A stretch of 5,612 nt of DNA, from assembly GCA_964558715.1 (NCBI GenBank), contig CAZLFD010000065.1, forward strand, positions 1 through 5,612, in the 5' to 3' direction. Positions 1 to 5,593 of the stretch are shown in pieces. The position numbers were made by a program, and so were the translations under genes. Positions within the stretch are counted from its first letter, which is position 1. Each line of letters starts with the position of its first letter. This stretch comes from JBGSOV01 sp964558715. Lineage in GTDB: Bacteria > Patescibacteriota > Gracilibacteria > CAIRYL01 > GCA-016699755. The notes beneath the pieces are model-generated. The model did no database searches. It was not told the DNA's origin and was given only the letters and a program-made list of their open reading frames with translations.

Positions 1-34
1 AAGGGCGGGGAAAGGGGGAAGGTGCCATTAATGT

Positions 35-53
35 TTATTTGTGCAACAAGACC
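35..53 (-). repeat. 19-bp terminal inverted repeat, left copy (putative IS end)
   Basis: On the minus strand this reads GGTCTTGTTGCACAAATAA and is identical to 5559-5577 on the plus strand, so the two are perfect inverted repeats at opposite ends of the window. The match stops on both sides. The tip (position 53) points into the window and the putative element body extends towards position 1. The start resembles termini of the IS5 family (IS903 group, GGCTTTGTTG...), but this is from memory and tentative. Positions 1-34 would be IS interior; no coding piece is recognisable there. Confidence 0.6.
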
Positions 54-106
54 ATGAAAAATTAAGAATATGGGAAAATAAATTTTTAATTTCTAACATA
101 TCATTT

Positions 107-340
107 TTAATCATTCTCGTCTCCAACGAGAATCTGCTCTGCCACTTCCTTCTCGATCATAAAGCGCGAGCCGTGTATTTCGAGCACCAGTGGTTGGCCA
201 GAGTTGCTATTGCGTACTACAGAAACACTTCCCCCAACAAAGATGCCAATACCCTGCAGATGCCGCTCTTCTTCAGCATCCCCACCTATTTTATAGATTA
301 CGACCTGGCTGCCCGATGAAACCTGAGTAAGCGGTTGCAT
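107..340 (-). CDS. feoA: FeoA-domain protein, ferrous iron transport accessory
   Basis: A 77-aa protein with the length and pattern of stand-alone FeoA: an SH3-like small beta-barrel with the family signature of a glycine-bearing turn (HLQGIGIFVGGSVSVV, about residues 27-42), then a strand-rich half ending in GSRFMIEKEVAEQILV, the usual 'g..i.l...a..I.V' FeoA ending. FeoA is a cytoplasmic protein thought to bind or modulate FeoB; its exact role is unsettled. It lies on the same strand as feoB, 117 bp downstream of the feoB stop. This reverses the common feoA-feoB order, and co-transcription with feoB is likely but not proven. The ATG at 338-340 has only a weak AGGT-like ribosome site 5-8 bases before it. 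A TTATAA box at 353-358 could give a separate promoter, but no convincing -35 accompanies it. The stop is TAA. Annotation as FeoA is secure; activity is inferred. Confidence 0.85.
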   Translation of the reverse strand: MQPLTQVSSGSQVVIYKIGGDAEEERHLQGIGIFVGGSVSVVRNSNSGQPLVLEIHGSRFMIEKEVAEQILVGDEND

Positions 341-457
341 GTGTACCTGTGCTTATAAGTAAAATCTTCCTTGCATACTCCCAAATCCCTCTTTTGTAGC
401 TCTTAAGCCCCTACTCACAACCTCTATCTCAAGGGCAGAACCGGAAGCCACAACGTG

Positions 458-2263
458 TTAAAAAAGCAGAGCGATACGGTACGTGCAGAATGCCAGAATC
501 CAGGCCAGAATCGTAGGATAAAAAATCGCAAAGATCATCCAGTACGTGCCCACTTCTGCACGGATCGCCCCCAGCGCAGCAACACACGGCGTGTAAATCA
601 GGGTAAATACAAGCAGCGCTAGCGCTACCGGCAGCGAGAAACTGCTTGCCGTACGCAATGCCGAGCCGAGTTCTGCAGGATTATCCGAGCTGTCGTACAA
701 AGCGGCAAACGTTGCCACCATCACCTCTTTCGCTCCTAGTCCTGAAAGAATACCCGCCGTAACGCGCCAATCAAAACCGAGCGGTGCAAACACCGGTTCC
801 ACCAGTTGCGCGACTTTTGCCCCATACGACGCCCCAATACCTTCTGATTCGACCGCCGCACTCGGAAAAGTGAAGAGCAGCCACAACACAATGCTCGCCG
901 GCACGATAAATTTTCCTACGCGGATGAGAAAGACTTTGCCTTTGAATCCCGCAAAGCGCAGCGCTTTTTTGAGCGATGGAAGTTGCAAGCTTGGCATCGC
1001 TGCTAGCAGTTTGTTCTGCCGCTTGCCCTTATACGTACTATGCAGTAGCCAGCCGGTCGAAAACGATACCACAATACCCGTCAGATACACGCCAAACAGT
1101 ACAACTCCCTGATACCCCATTGGCACAAAAGCGGCGATCAGCAGTGTGTATACTGGCAAACGTGCGCTGCAACTCATAAACAAAGTCATCATGCTCACAA
1201 TCACTTTTTCTTTCTTCCCCTCTAGTGATTTGGTCGCCATTACCGAAGGTACATTACAGCCAAATCCCATCAACAAATGCACCGAAGCCTTGCCCGAGAT
1301 GCCCACTTTCTTAAAAAATACATCAAAAATGTAGCTCGTCCTCGCCAAATAGCCACTTTGCTGCATAAGCGAGAGGAAGAAAAACAAGATCAAAATATTC
1401 GGCAAAAAGATGATCGTTCCGCCTACTCCCGTAATCAGTCCGTCAATAAACAAGCGTGCTAAAAAGCCCGCTCCGAGTATTCCGCTTAATACGTTTTGCA
1501 GACCTGCAGTTGCGCGGTCAATCCAATCCATCGGTAGCGCACCCAGCGTGAAGGTGAGGTGAAACACCGCCCACATGATGGCAAGAAAAATCACGATGCC
1601 GCCAAGTGAGTGCAGAAACATGCGGTCGAGGAATAGCGCCCATTTGCTCTCTGTGGTTTTCACCGTGACAGTATGAGCAAAGAGGTGCTCGATGAACTCG
1701 AACCGCGCCTTATCTTCGGCAAACTCTCGCACCGGCAGGAGATATTCCCGCTCCTGCGATTCGAGCAGATACTCCCAAAAGCACTGCGCAAAGCCGTGTT
1801 TCTCAATATTTCCTTGCAGCACTGCGGTCTGCAGATTGCTTTCTACTGCCGCATAATAGGTTTCGCCCAGTTCGGCATCGCCGTCTTTGGTGTTAAAAAA
1901 GAGCAGGGGATTAATGCCATGCTGCTGCAGATCGAGAGTTATGGCCAAAGAATGCCGCCATTGCCCGGGGTCGATGACCTGCAAGAACACGACTCCTTCT
2001 TCGCCTTTGTATTTTACGATTTCTTCCCATGCAAGCCGCTCTTCACCTTTTTGCCCTTGTTTGCTGTAGATGCCGGGCATGTCGACCACTTCCCACTCTG
2101 ATGCATTCGGTGCGGTAGCGATTCCTTTGCGCATAGAAACGGTTGTGCCTGAGGCGTTTGTCGTTGCTGCGTTTTGCCCAGTAAGCAGGTTGAACAGGGT
2201 CGTTTTTCCCACATTTGGTGTACCGACAAGACAAAGAGTGTGCTTTATGGAATTGTGAGACAT
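458..2263 (-). CDS. feoB: FeoB, GTP-dependent ferrous iron transporter (inner membrane)
   Basis: A 601-aa Fe2+ importer. The cytoplasmic N-terminal G domain shows G1 GTPNVGKT (14-21), G3 DMPG (61-64) and G4 NTKD (124-127). G2 is degenerate: around residues 36-43 it reads NASGTTVS where FeoB normally has a GNWPGVTVE-like segment. The membrane part (about 220-600) carries two Gate cores with the FeoB hallmarks GFGCNVP (333-339), CSARLPVY (365-372) and GLGAKEVM (508-515), plus Cys560 in TPC. It is shorter than E. coli FeoB (about 770 aa), mainly through a small helical domain after the G domain and a missing C-terminal tail. The frame stays open 22 codons upstream to 2329, but that stretch contains the palindrome at 2283-2304 and is unlike FeoB, so the ATG at 2261-2263 is preferred. 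There is no Shine-Dalgarno; the -10-like box lies only 6 bases away, suggesting a leaderless mRNA. feoA follows downstream. Family assignment is certain; the start is likely. Confidence 0.93.
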   Translation of the reverse strand: MSHNSIKHTLCLVGTPNVGKTTLFNLLTGQNAATTNASGTTVSMRKGIATAPNASEWEVVDMPGIYSKQGQKGEERLAWEEIVKYKGEEGVVFLQVIDPGQWRHSLAITLDLQQHGINPLLFFNTKDGDAELGETYYAAVESNLQTAVLQGNIEKHGFAQCFWEYLLESQEREYLLPVREFAEDKARFEFIEHLFAHTVTVKTTESKWALFLDRMFLHSLGGIVIFLAIMWAVFHLTFTLGALPMDWIDRATAGLQNVLSGILGAGFLARLFIDGLITGVGGTIIFLPNILILFFFLSLMQQSGYLARTSYIFDVFFKKVGISGKASVHLLMGFGCNVPSVMATKSLEGKKEKVIVSMMTLFMSCSARLPVYTLLIAAFVPMGYQGVVLFGVYLTGIVVSFSTGWLLHSTYKGKRQNKLLAAMPSLQLPSLKKALRFAGFKGKVFLIRVGKFIVPASIVLWLLFTFPSAAVESEGIGASYGAKVAQLVEPVFAPLGFDWRVTAGILSGLGAKEVMVATFAALYDSSDNPAELGSALRTASSFSLPVALALLVFTLIYTPCVAALGAIRAEVGTYWMIFAIFYPTILAWILAFCTYRIALLF

Positions 2264-2269
2264 GAATCT

Positions 2270-2275
2270 AATATA
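2270..2275 (-). promoter_or_regulatory. -10-like box of a possibly leaderless feoB promoter
   Basis: TATATT on the minus strand lies 6 bases before the preferred feoB ATG (2263). If used, transcription would begin at or beside the start codon, which fits the lack of a ribosome binding site. No good -35 hexamer sits at the ideal spacing: TTGTTT at 2298-2303 is 22 bases away. An activated or AT-box-only promoter is possible. Confidence 0.4.
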
Positions 2276-2282
2276 GCGGAAT

Positions 2283-2304
2283 CTTGTTTGGTAGACCAAA
2301 CAAG
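2283..2304. promoter_or_regulatory. Perfect palindrome upstream of feoB, probable operator
   Basis: The arms CTTGTTTGGT and ACCAAACAAG are exact reverse complements separated by AG (10+2+10). The site ends 7 bases upstream of the -10-like box and 19 bases upstream of the feoB ATG, covering the place where a -35 element would lie. Size, symmetry and TTTGGT/ACCAAA half-sites are in the style of DtxR/IdeR/MntR-type metalloregulator boxes, which often repress feoB genes when iron is plentiful. That regulator class is inferred; no regulator gene is in the window. A second copy was not seen upstream of feoA. Confidence 0.6.
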
Positions 2305-2364
2305 TCATTGATTTTTTGGGCGTGCGCACACAGGACTCCTACAATCAAAGGAAGAACGGGGTGA

Positions 2365-2837
2365 TCACGTAGAGAACGATGTCATCACAAAAAGGCGCAG
2401 CAGCACTTCTTCGCCGATGCCGCCATAGAACGACGCGAGCAAGCCTTTCCACCAAGCGATATCTCCCGTATCTGCCGTAAGCGGCGAACCGTACCACATA
2501 AACCCCATTTCGAGTGCGATGATCGCGAGCCCTGCAAAGATGCCGAGCTGTACCGATAGTCGCACTAGCGGCTTCCACAAGACCAGTTTTTTCGCCAGAA
2601 ACCTGTAGCAGTGGTAGCGAAAAGCCCGTTTTGGGTATCAGTAATAATCCAAAGAAGATCGCAATGGCAAACAGTACGCCGTTTTACACTACCGATATGA
2701 CCGCCAAAAGCGGCAGGGGCACATCGATTTTTGCCAGCGAGTTTGCTTGCAGGGTAAAAGCATAGGGCAAAACAGCAATGGTCGCGAAAATGCACGCCAT
2801 TAGTAAAATCTAAAAAAACCGCCAGTCGATATTGCAT
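2365..2837 (-). pseudogene. CPBP-family intramembrane protease, degenerate N-terminal remnant
   Basis: Joining three minus-strand pieces gives one coherent membrane protein. Piece 1 starts at ATG 2835-2837 (MQYRLAVFL). One extra G at 2810 shifts the frame to ILLMACIFATIAVLPYAF and onward; that frame hits TAA at 2684-2686, just before NGVLFAIAIFFGLLLIP, where CAA (Gln) is the likely original codon. A second shift near 2579 leads to WKPLVRLSVQLGIFAG and on to GGIGEEVLLRLFV. The EEVLLR at 2395-2412 matches the EExxxR first active-site motif of CPBP (CAAX protease/bacteriocin-processing) glutamic proteases. The later His-containing motifs are absent; the frame ends at TGA 2365-2367 and the second half of the family is missing. 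About three membrane segments remain. With two frameshifts, a nonsense codon and a deletion it cannot make an active protease. Family call rests on one motif plus the membrane pattern. Confidence 0.65.
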
Positions 2838-2890
2838 TTTTTTAAACTGCGCAATGCCACATCTTTTAGAATGAGTAGCGAATATGTTGC

Positions 2891-2919
2891 TTGTAAAAAG
2901 CCGTTCTCTCACGTACACT
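2891..2919 (+). promoter_or_regulatory. Candidate sigma70-type promoter for the tRNA gene
   Basis: TTGTAA (2891-2896), a 17-base spacer and TACACT (2914-2919) fit a housekeeping promoter. Predicted transcription start near 2926 gives a leader of about 75 bases before the tRNA at 3001. The 2838-3000 gap shows nothing else convincing. Consensus match is moderate. Confidence 0.4.
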
Positions 2920-3000
2920 TTTTTACTGAATCATCATGTTTTCGGGCATGGAGTCATGAGAGCTCCGAACCCCAGTGCAAGTCTGAAAAATTCACATCAA

Positions 3001-3076
3001 GGGCCTGTAGCTCAGTGGTTAGAGCAGTCGGCTCATAACCGATTGGTCACTGGTTCAAGTCCAGTCAGGCCCACCA
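3001..3076 (+). tRNA. tRNA with CAU anticodon, probably tRNA-Ile2 (lysidine type)
   Basis: A complete cloverleaf: acceptor GGGCCTG/CAGGCCC (3001-3007, 3066-3072), D stem GCTC/GAGC (3010-3013, 3022-3025), anticodon stem GTCGG/CCGAT with a closing G-T pair (3027-3031, 3039-3043), loop CTCATAA with anticodon CAT (3034-3036), variable loop TGGTC, T stem ACTGG/CCAGT with loop TTCAAGT (3049-3065), A73 and an encoded CCA (3074-3076). CAU can mean Met or, once C34 is changed to lysidine by TilS, Ile reading AUA. The D loop, the TTGGTC after the anticodon stem and the CTGGTTCAAGTCCAG T arm closely resemble E. coli ileX-type tRNA-Ile2 rather than elongator Met. The 3' end overlaps the antisense end of the recombinase by 22 bp, so this gene is a likely integration site. 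tRNA call is certain; isotype is likely. Confidence 0.95.
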
Positions 3077-3981
3077 TTTAGACAATCAGCGGAAATAAGC
3101 TCCTTCTCCAATCTTGGAAGGGCTTTTTCTAGCGGTTTTCCACCTTTTGGCTCTCGGTTCGATAAGAGTTTTCTGCACATTACTAAATAATTGACGTTTT
3201 TGAGCTGTTCAAAAATAGGAATGGCTTCAACAAGCAGTTTCTGACCTTTTAGCTCTCGGTTCGAGAATAAAAGATTGATTAGCTTAATTTTTACGACAGG
3301 ATTCAAATCTTTGTATTGATGTGGCAGATAATTGAAGATATGGATTACGTTCGCTGTTAGTTTCCAAAGAGCGTTCTCGCTTGAGTCTTCAAAGTTTGCC
3401 AATTCTTCGCGTAAGCTTCGCCTACGTTCGATTATTTTGTTTTTCTGCTCTATACCCTCCTCAGGGTCAAAGAAGCCGTCTAAAACCGCCCTGTTGAGTG
3501 ATTCGAGTTGTTTATCAAGCTTTCCAAGCTCTAAGTCCAATGATTTACGTCTCACTACGGTATCGTCTCTCATTTCGGTAGAAAGTCTCATAATAGCCTC
3601 TTTTGAATAAGCCAAAAATTCATCAGCCATTTCATACTTGGATAAATGTGCGATGATTTGATCTTCAAGACGATCTTCTCTTATTGAGGTTGCTTTGCAT
3701 TTAGTATTTTTGCATGTGAGGTAAATATGTGTCTTTTGCCTTTCTGCGACTAAATAATGACCACACTCTCCGCACTTGATCATTTTTGAATACGTGTAGC
3801 AATGTTTCCTTGTGATTTTGTGTGATCTGCCATCAAGGATATCTTGCACTTGATCGAAGAGCTTCTTCGTGATTATCGGCTCATGGTTTCCTTCATAGTA
3901 ATAAGTTCTTTTATCGCTTTTTCTTTTCCATGAAATAAGTCCGTGATAAAACGGATTTCTTAGTAGTTTGTGAAAAAGCAC
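3055..3981 (-). CDS. Large serine recombinase, C-terminal part (after frameshift)
   Basis: Second part of the recombinase that begins at 4639. The open frame has only a GTG (3979-3981) and no ribosome site, so it is probably not translated on its own. Residue numbers run from that GTG. LLRNPFYHGLI (6-16) is the usual end of the Recombinase domain. A zinc ribbon follows with Cys70, Cys73, Cys90 and Cys95 (CGEC...TCKNTKC), then a long charged coiled coil (about 147-195), the standard order for large serine recombinases that control integration direction. Its tail has two copies of a 34-residue unit (SNRELKGQ at 240-247, SNREPKGG at 274-281). The last seven residues and the TGA lie antisense to the tRNA 3' end (3055-3076), ending GGPDWT. 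Joined with the upstream part the protein would be about 527 aa, normal for the family. The gene is more AT-rich than feoB, in keeping with a mobile origin. Confidence 0.85.
   Translation of the reverse strand: MLFHKLLRNPFYHGLISWKRKSDKRTYYYEGNHEPIITKKLFDQVQDILDGRSHKITRKHCYTYSKMIKCGECGHYLVAERQKTHIYLTCKNTKCKATSIREDRLEDQIIAHLSKYEMADEFLAYSKEAIMRLSTEMRDDTVVRRKSLDLELGKLDKQLESLNRAVLDGFFDPEEGIEQKNKIIERRRSLREELANFEDSSENALWKLTANVIHIFNYLPHQYKDLNPVVKIKLINLLFSNRELKGQKLLVEAIPIFEQLKNVNYLVMCRKLLSNREPKGGKPLEKALPRLEKELISADCLNGGPDWT
3142..3264. repeat. Tandem duplication inside the recombinase 3' end
   Basis: ACCTTTTRGCTCTCGGTTCGA-type 21-mers occur at 3142-3162 and 3244-3264 with one mismatch, exactly 102 bp (34 codons) apart. 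In the recombinase frame they encode SNREPKGGK and SNRELKGQK, and the similarity extends with gaps and substitutions over about 26-34 residues. Related recombinases usually end with one such 'LFSN..L.gg' unit, so a copy appears to have been added next to the tRNA. Confidence 0.7.
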
Positions 3982-4639
3982 TCGGTCTGACTGAGCCGCC
4001 AGACGTATTTTTCATTCCTTTATCATTCATGTATTCGCAAAGTCGGTTGATTGAATAGTTTCCCGTTGCAAATAATTTGAAGCTTTCTTTTACAAAAATT
4101 GCCGCTTCTCCATCAGGATATTTTTTCTTGGGATCATCATCATTTTTTTTGTTACCAATCCGATATCCAATCGGAGAAGGTGCTGGGTAGTATCCCTTAA
4201 TAAGAAGCTCCTCCATTTTTGTGGTTACTTCTTCAGAAAGGTTTTCCGAGTACCAAACCGCCATATTACAGAAGTTTCGGAATGCAAGACGACCTGCTGC
4301 TCGACTGGTATCAAATTCTCCCTCAATGACCACCATCTTCTTTTTATTCTGAGTGACCATTTGATCAAGAAGGGCAAAATCTCCTACGTTTCGGGAGCTA
4401 CGATCCAGCTTATGAAAAATAACCCCTTCTATTGAGGGGTCTTTTAAGTGTGCCAATAATTTCCCGAACTCTTCTCTATTTCCCTTGTATCCCGATTTTG
4501 CCTCGCTGTACCACTTCACAATTTCCATTTTCTTTCTGTCTGCGTATTCTCCGATGATTCTTTTTTGAGCTGGGAGAGAGTTGTCCTTATCTGCTTGTGC
4601 TTTGGTTGATACACGACAATATGCGAGGTATTTTTTCAT
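3911..4639 (-). CDS. Large serine recombinase, N-terminal catalytic part (frameshifted)
   Basis: Resolvase/invertase-type catalytic domain: YCRVST with nucleophile Ser11, SLPAQ (21-25), and the arginine motif HKLDRSSRN (76-84). The start of the Recombinase (DNA-binding) domain follows: GYYPAPSPIGYRIG (149-162), then NRLCEYMNDKGMKNTSGGS (198-216). After about residue 216 the homology leaves this frame; the last 26 or so residues are an out-of-frame tail to the stop at 3911. Dropping one base near 3990 gives SGGS-SDRVLFHKLLRNPFYHG, restoring the family spacing between 'SG' and 'LRNPFY', so this is one gene split by a single-base insertion. Such enzymes cut and rejoin att sites through a Ser-DNA link. 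There is no Shine-Dalgarno before ATG 4637-4639, and the gene abuts the broken start of the restriction gene. It is probably a recent pseudogene, or a sequencing error. Confidence 0.87.
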   Translation of the reverse strand: MKKYLAYCRVSTKAQADKDNSLPAQKRIIGEYADRKKMEIVKWYSEAKSGYKGNREEFGKLLAHLKDPSIEGVIFHKLDRSSRNVGDFALLDQMVTQNKKKMVVIEGEFDTSRAAGRLAFRNFCNMAVWYSENLSEEVTTKMEELLIKGYYPAPSPIGYRIGNKKNDDDPKKKYPDGEAAIFVKESFKLFATGNYSINRLCEYMNDKGMKNTSGGSVRPSAFSQTTKKSVLSRTYFMEKKKR

Positions 4640-4648
4640 GATTTATGG

Positions 4649-4825
4649 AGTAAGTTCATTTATGATTTATCCCGATCCGATACGGAAGTTTATATAACTG
4701 ATCAGGCGGGAAAACTTATAAAAATTTTTCAAGTTGATCATCTTGGCGAAAAAACAATAAAAATATTCGAAAAAATAAAAAACGAATCAAAAACCACTTT
4801 CGAAATTTCGGAAGCGGGAGAGCTG
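4649..4825 (+). pseudogene. Upstream in-frame remnant of the HpaII-like endonuclease
   Basis: The frame of the endonuclease continues upstream of its first ATG without a stop as far as 4610 (TGA at 4607-4609), with no ATG, GTG or TTG. From 4649 it reads like normal protein: SKFIYDLSRSDTEVYITDQ, then KLIKIFQVDHLGEKTIKIFEKIKN and FEISEAGEL. This fits the N-terminal part expected in the family before the catalytic core. It stops being sensible at the recombinase start (4639), so the true start codon and roughly the first few dozen residues have been removed. Confidence 0.6.
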
Positions 4826-5593
4826 ATGCGGGACTTGTTATGTGGCCAAATAAAAGCCGGTAATACCAAAAAAGCGGATATTATCGCAATAATAGAGGAC
4901 AGGATTTCCGCAACCATGCCGGAGTTGGGATTTTCAGTAAAATCCATGCTCGGAGGCTCTTCCACGTTGCTTAACGCTGGTAAAACAACAAATTTTATTT
5001 TTAGAGTGGAGAATTTTAAGGGCAACCATAGGGAAATTAACAAAATCGAAGGAAGGTCGAAAATACAAGACAGGCTTACCGCCATTAAATCAGCGGGAGG
5101 AAAGCTGGTTTACCATAAAGCTTCCAGTGATTCTTTTTCCGCAAACTTAAAAAAGATCGATACTGTTTTTGACAGGTTCATAGCCAGAATGTTACTGGAT
5201 TTTTTTACATCGAAAATATCCAAAGTAAAGGATTTATGCGAAAAATTATCTGTCAACAAGGAGTTAGCTGAGCAATTCGGTTTATCATTATCGGATTACG
5301 AATATAAGATGAAAAACTTTCTTGATTCCATCGCCCTCGGAATGGTGCCGAGCAAGATTTGGGATGGTTTCACTCAGGCACACGGGGGATATATAGTGGT
5401 GAAGCAAGACGGGCAGGTTGTTTGTTATCATTTGTACAATCGTGATGAGTTTCATGCTTATTTGTATGAAAATACGAAGTTTGAGAGTGCCAGCAGCTCG
5501 AGACACGATTATGGAAGCTTGTATGAAAAGGATGGAAAACTGTTTTTCAATTTGAATCGGTCTTGTTGCACAAATAAGTTGAACAATAATTAA
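4826..5593 (+). CDS. HpaII-like type II restriction endonuclease, truncated at both ends
   Basis: Resembles the HpaII restriction endonuclease family (HpaII cuts CCGG). Residues are counted from ATG 4826. KKADI with Asp18 and GFSVKS (35-40, S37-x-K39) form a PD-(D/E)XK-type metal site, followed by the family blocks GGSSTLLNAGKTTNF (43-57) and, near the end, GGYIVVKQDGQVVCYHLYN (187-205) and SSSRHDYG (223-230). Homology begins before this ATG (see 4649-4825), so the ATG is an internal codon, although GGGAG at 4816-4820 could let a shortened protein be made. At the 3' end the family sequence stops after FNLN (residue 244, base 5557). The final 11 codons come from the putative IS end, replacing an expected short hydrophobic/basic ending. 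No cognate cytosine methyltransferase lies in the window. The gene is AT-rich compared with feoB. It is most likely inactive; specificity is inferred from family only. Confidence 0.72.
   Translation: MRDLLCGQIKAGNTKKADIIAIIEDRISATMPELGFSVKSMLGGSSTLLNAGKTTNFIFRVENFKGNHREINKIEGRSKIQDRLTAIKSAGGKLVYHKASSDSFSANLKKIDTVFDRFIARMLLDFFTSKISKVKDLCEKLSVNKELAEQFGLSLSDYEYKMKNFLDSIALGMVPSKIWDGFTQAHGGYIVVKQDGQVVCYHLYNRDEFHAYLYENTKFESASSSRHDYGSLYEKDGKLFFNLNRSCCTNKLNNN
5559..5577 (+). repeat. 19-bp terminal inverted repeat, right copy (putative IS end)
   Basis: GGTCTTGTTGCACAAATAA, the exact inverse of 35-53. Its first base follows directly on the point where the endonuclease reading departs from its family, which marks 5558/5559 as an insertion junction. 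The putative element body extends to 5612 and beyond; the 35 bases after the repeat are AT-rich and contain the accidental stop (TAA 5591-5593) of the endonuclease frame. They do not match positions 1-34 inverted, as expected if one copy shows its left end and the other its right end. Confidence 0.6.

Noticed and set aside
54..106. Terminator after feoA in an AT-rich stretch
   Set aside because: Only a 5-bp AT stem (AAATT/AATTT, near 80-92) is present, too weak to call.
41..319. 92-aa plus-strand open frame over feoA
   Set aside because: It is antisense to a well-supported FeoA, starts inside the putative IS end and has no recognisable pattern.
341..457. Terminator or separate promoter between feoB and feoA
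   Set aside because: No stable hairpin followed by a U run, and no -35 at proper spacing from TTATAA; the evidence is too weak to call either.
1673..2101. 142-aa plus-strand open frame
   Set aside because: Shadow of the FeoB G domain on the other strand, without motifs or a ribosome site.
2264..2329. 22-residue N-terminal extension of FeoB
   Set aside because: It spans the palindrome and -10-like box, is basic and unlike FeoB N-termini; the G domain begins naturally after ATG 2263.
2565..2918. 117-aa minus-strand open frame
   Set aside because: Only its KKMQYRLAVFL stretch is real (start of the CPBP remnant); the rest is an off-frame reading of the same pseudogene.
3055..3057. TGA recoding (Gly, as in Gracilibacteria/SR1)
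   Set aside because: Reading through would translate the antisense of the tRNA; no gene here needs TGA as sense.
4738..5085. 115-aa minus-strand open frame with hydrophobic stretches
   Set aside because: Complement of the AT-rich endonuclease core, whose plus-strand reading carries recognisable family motifs.
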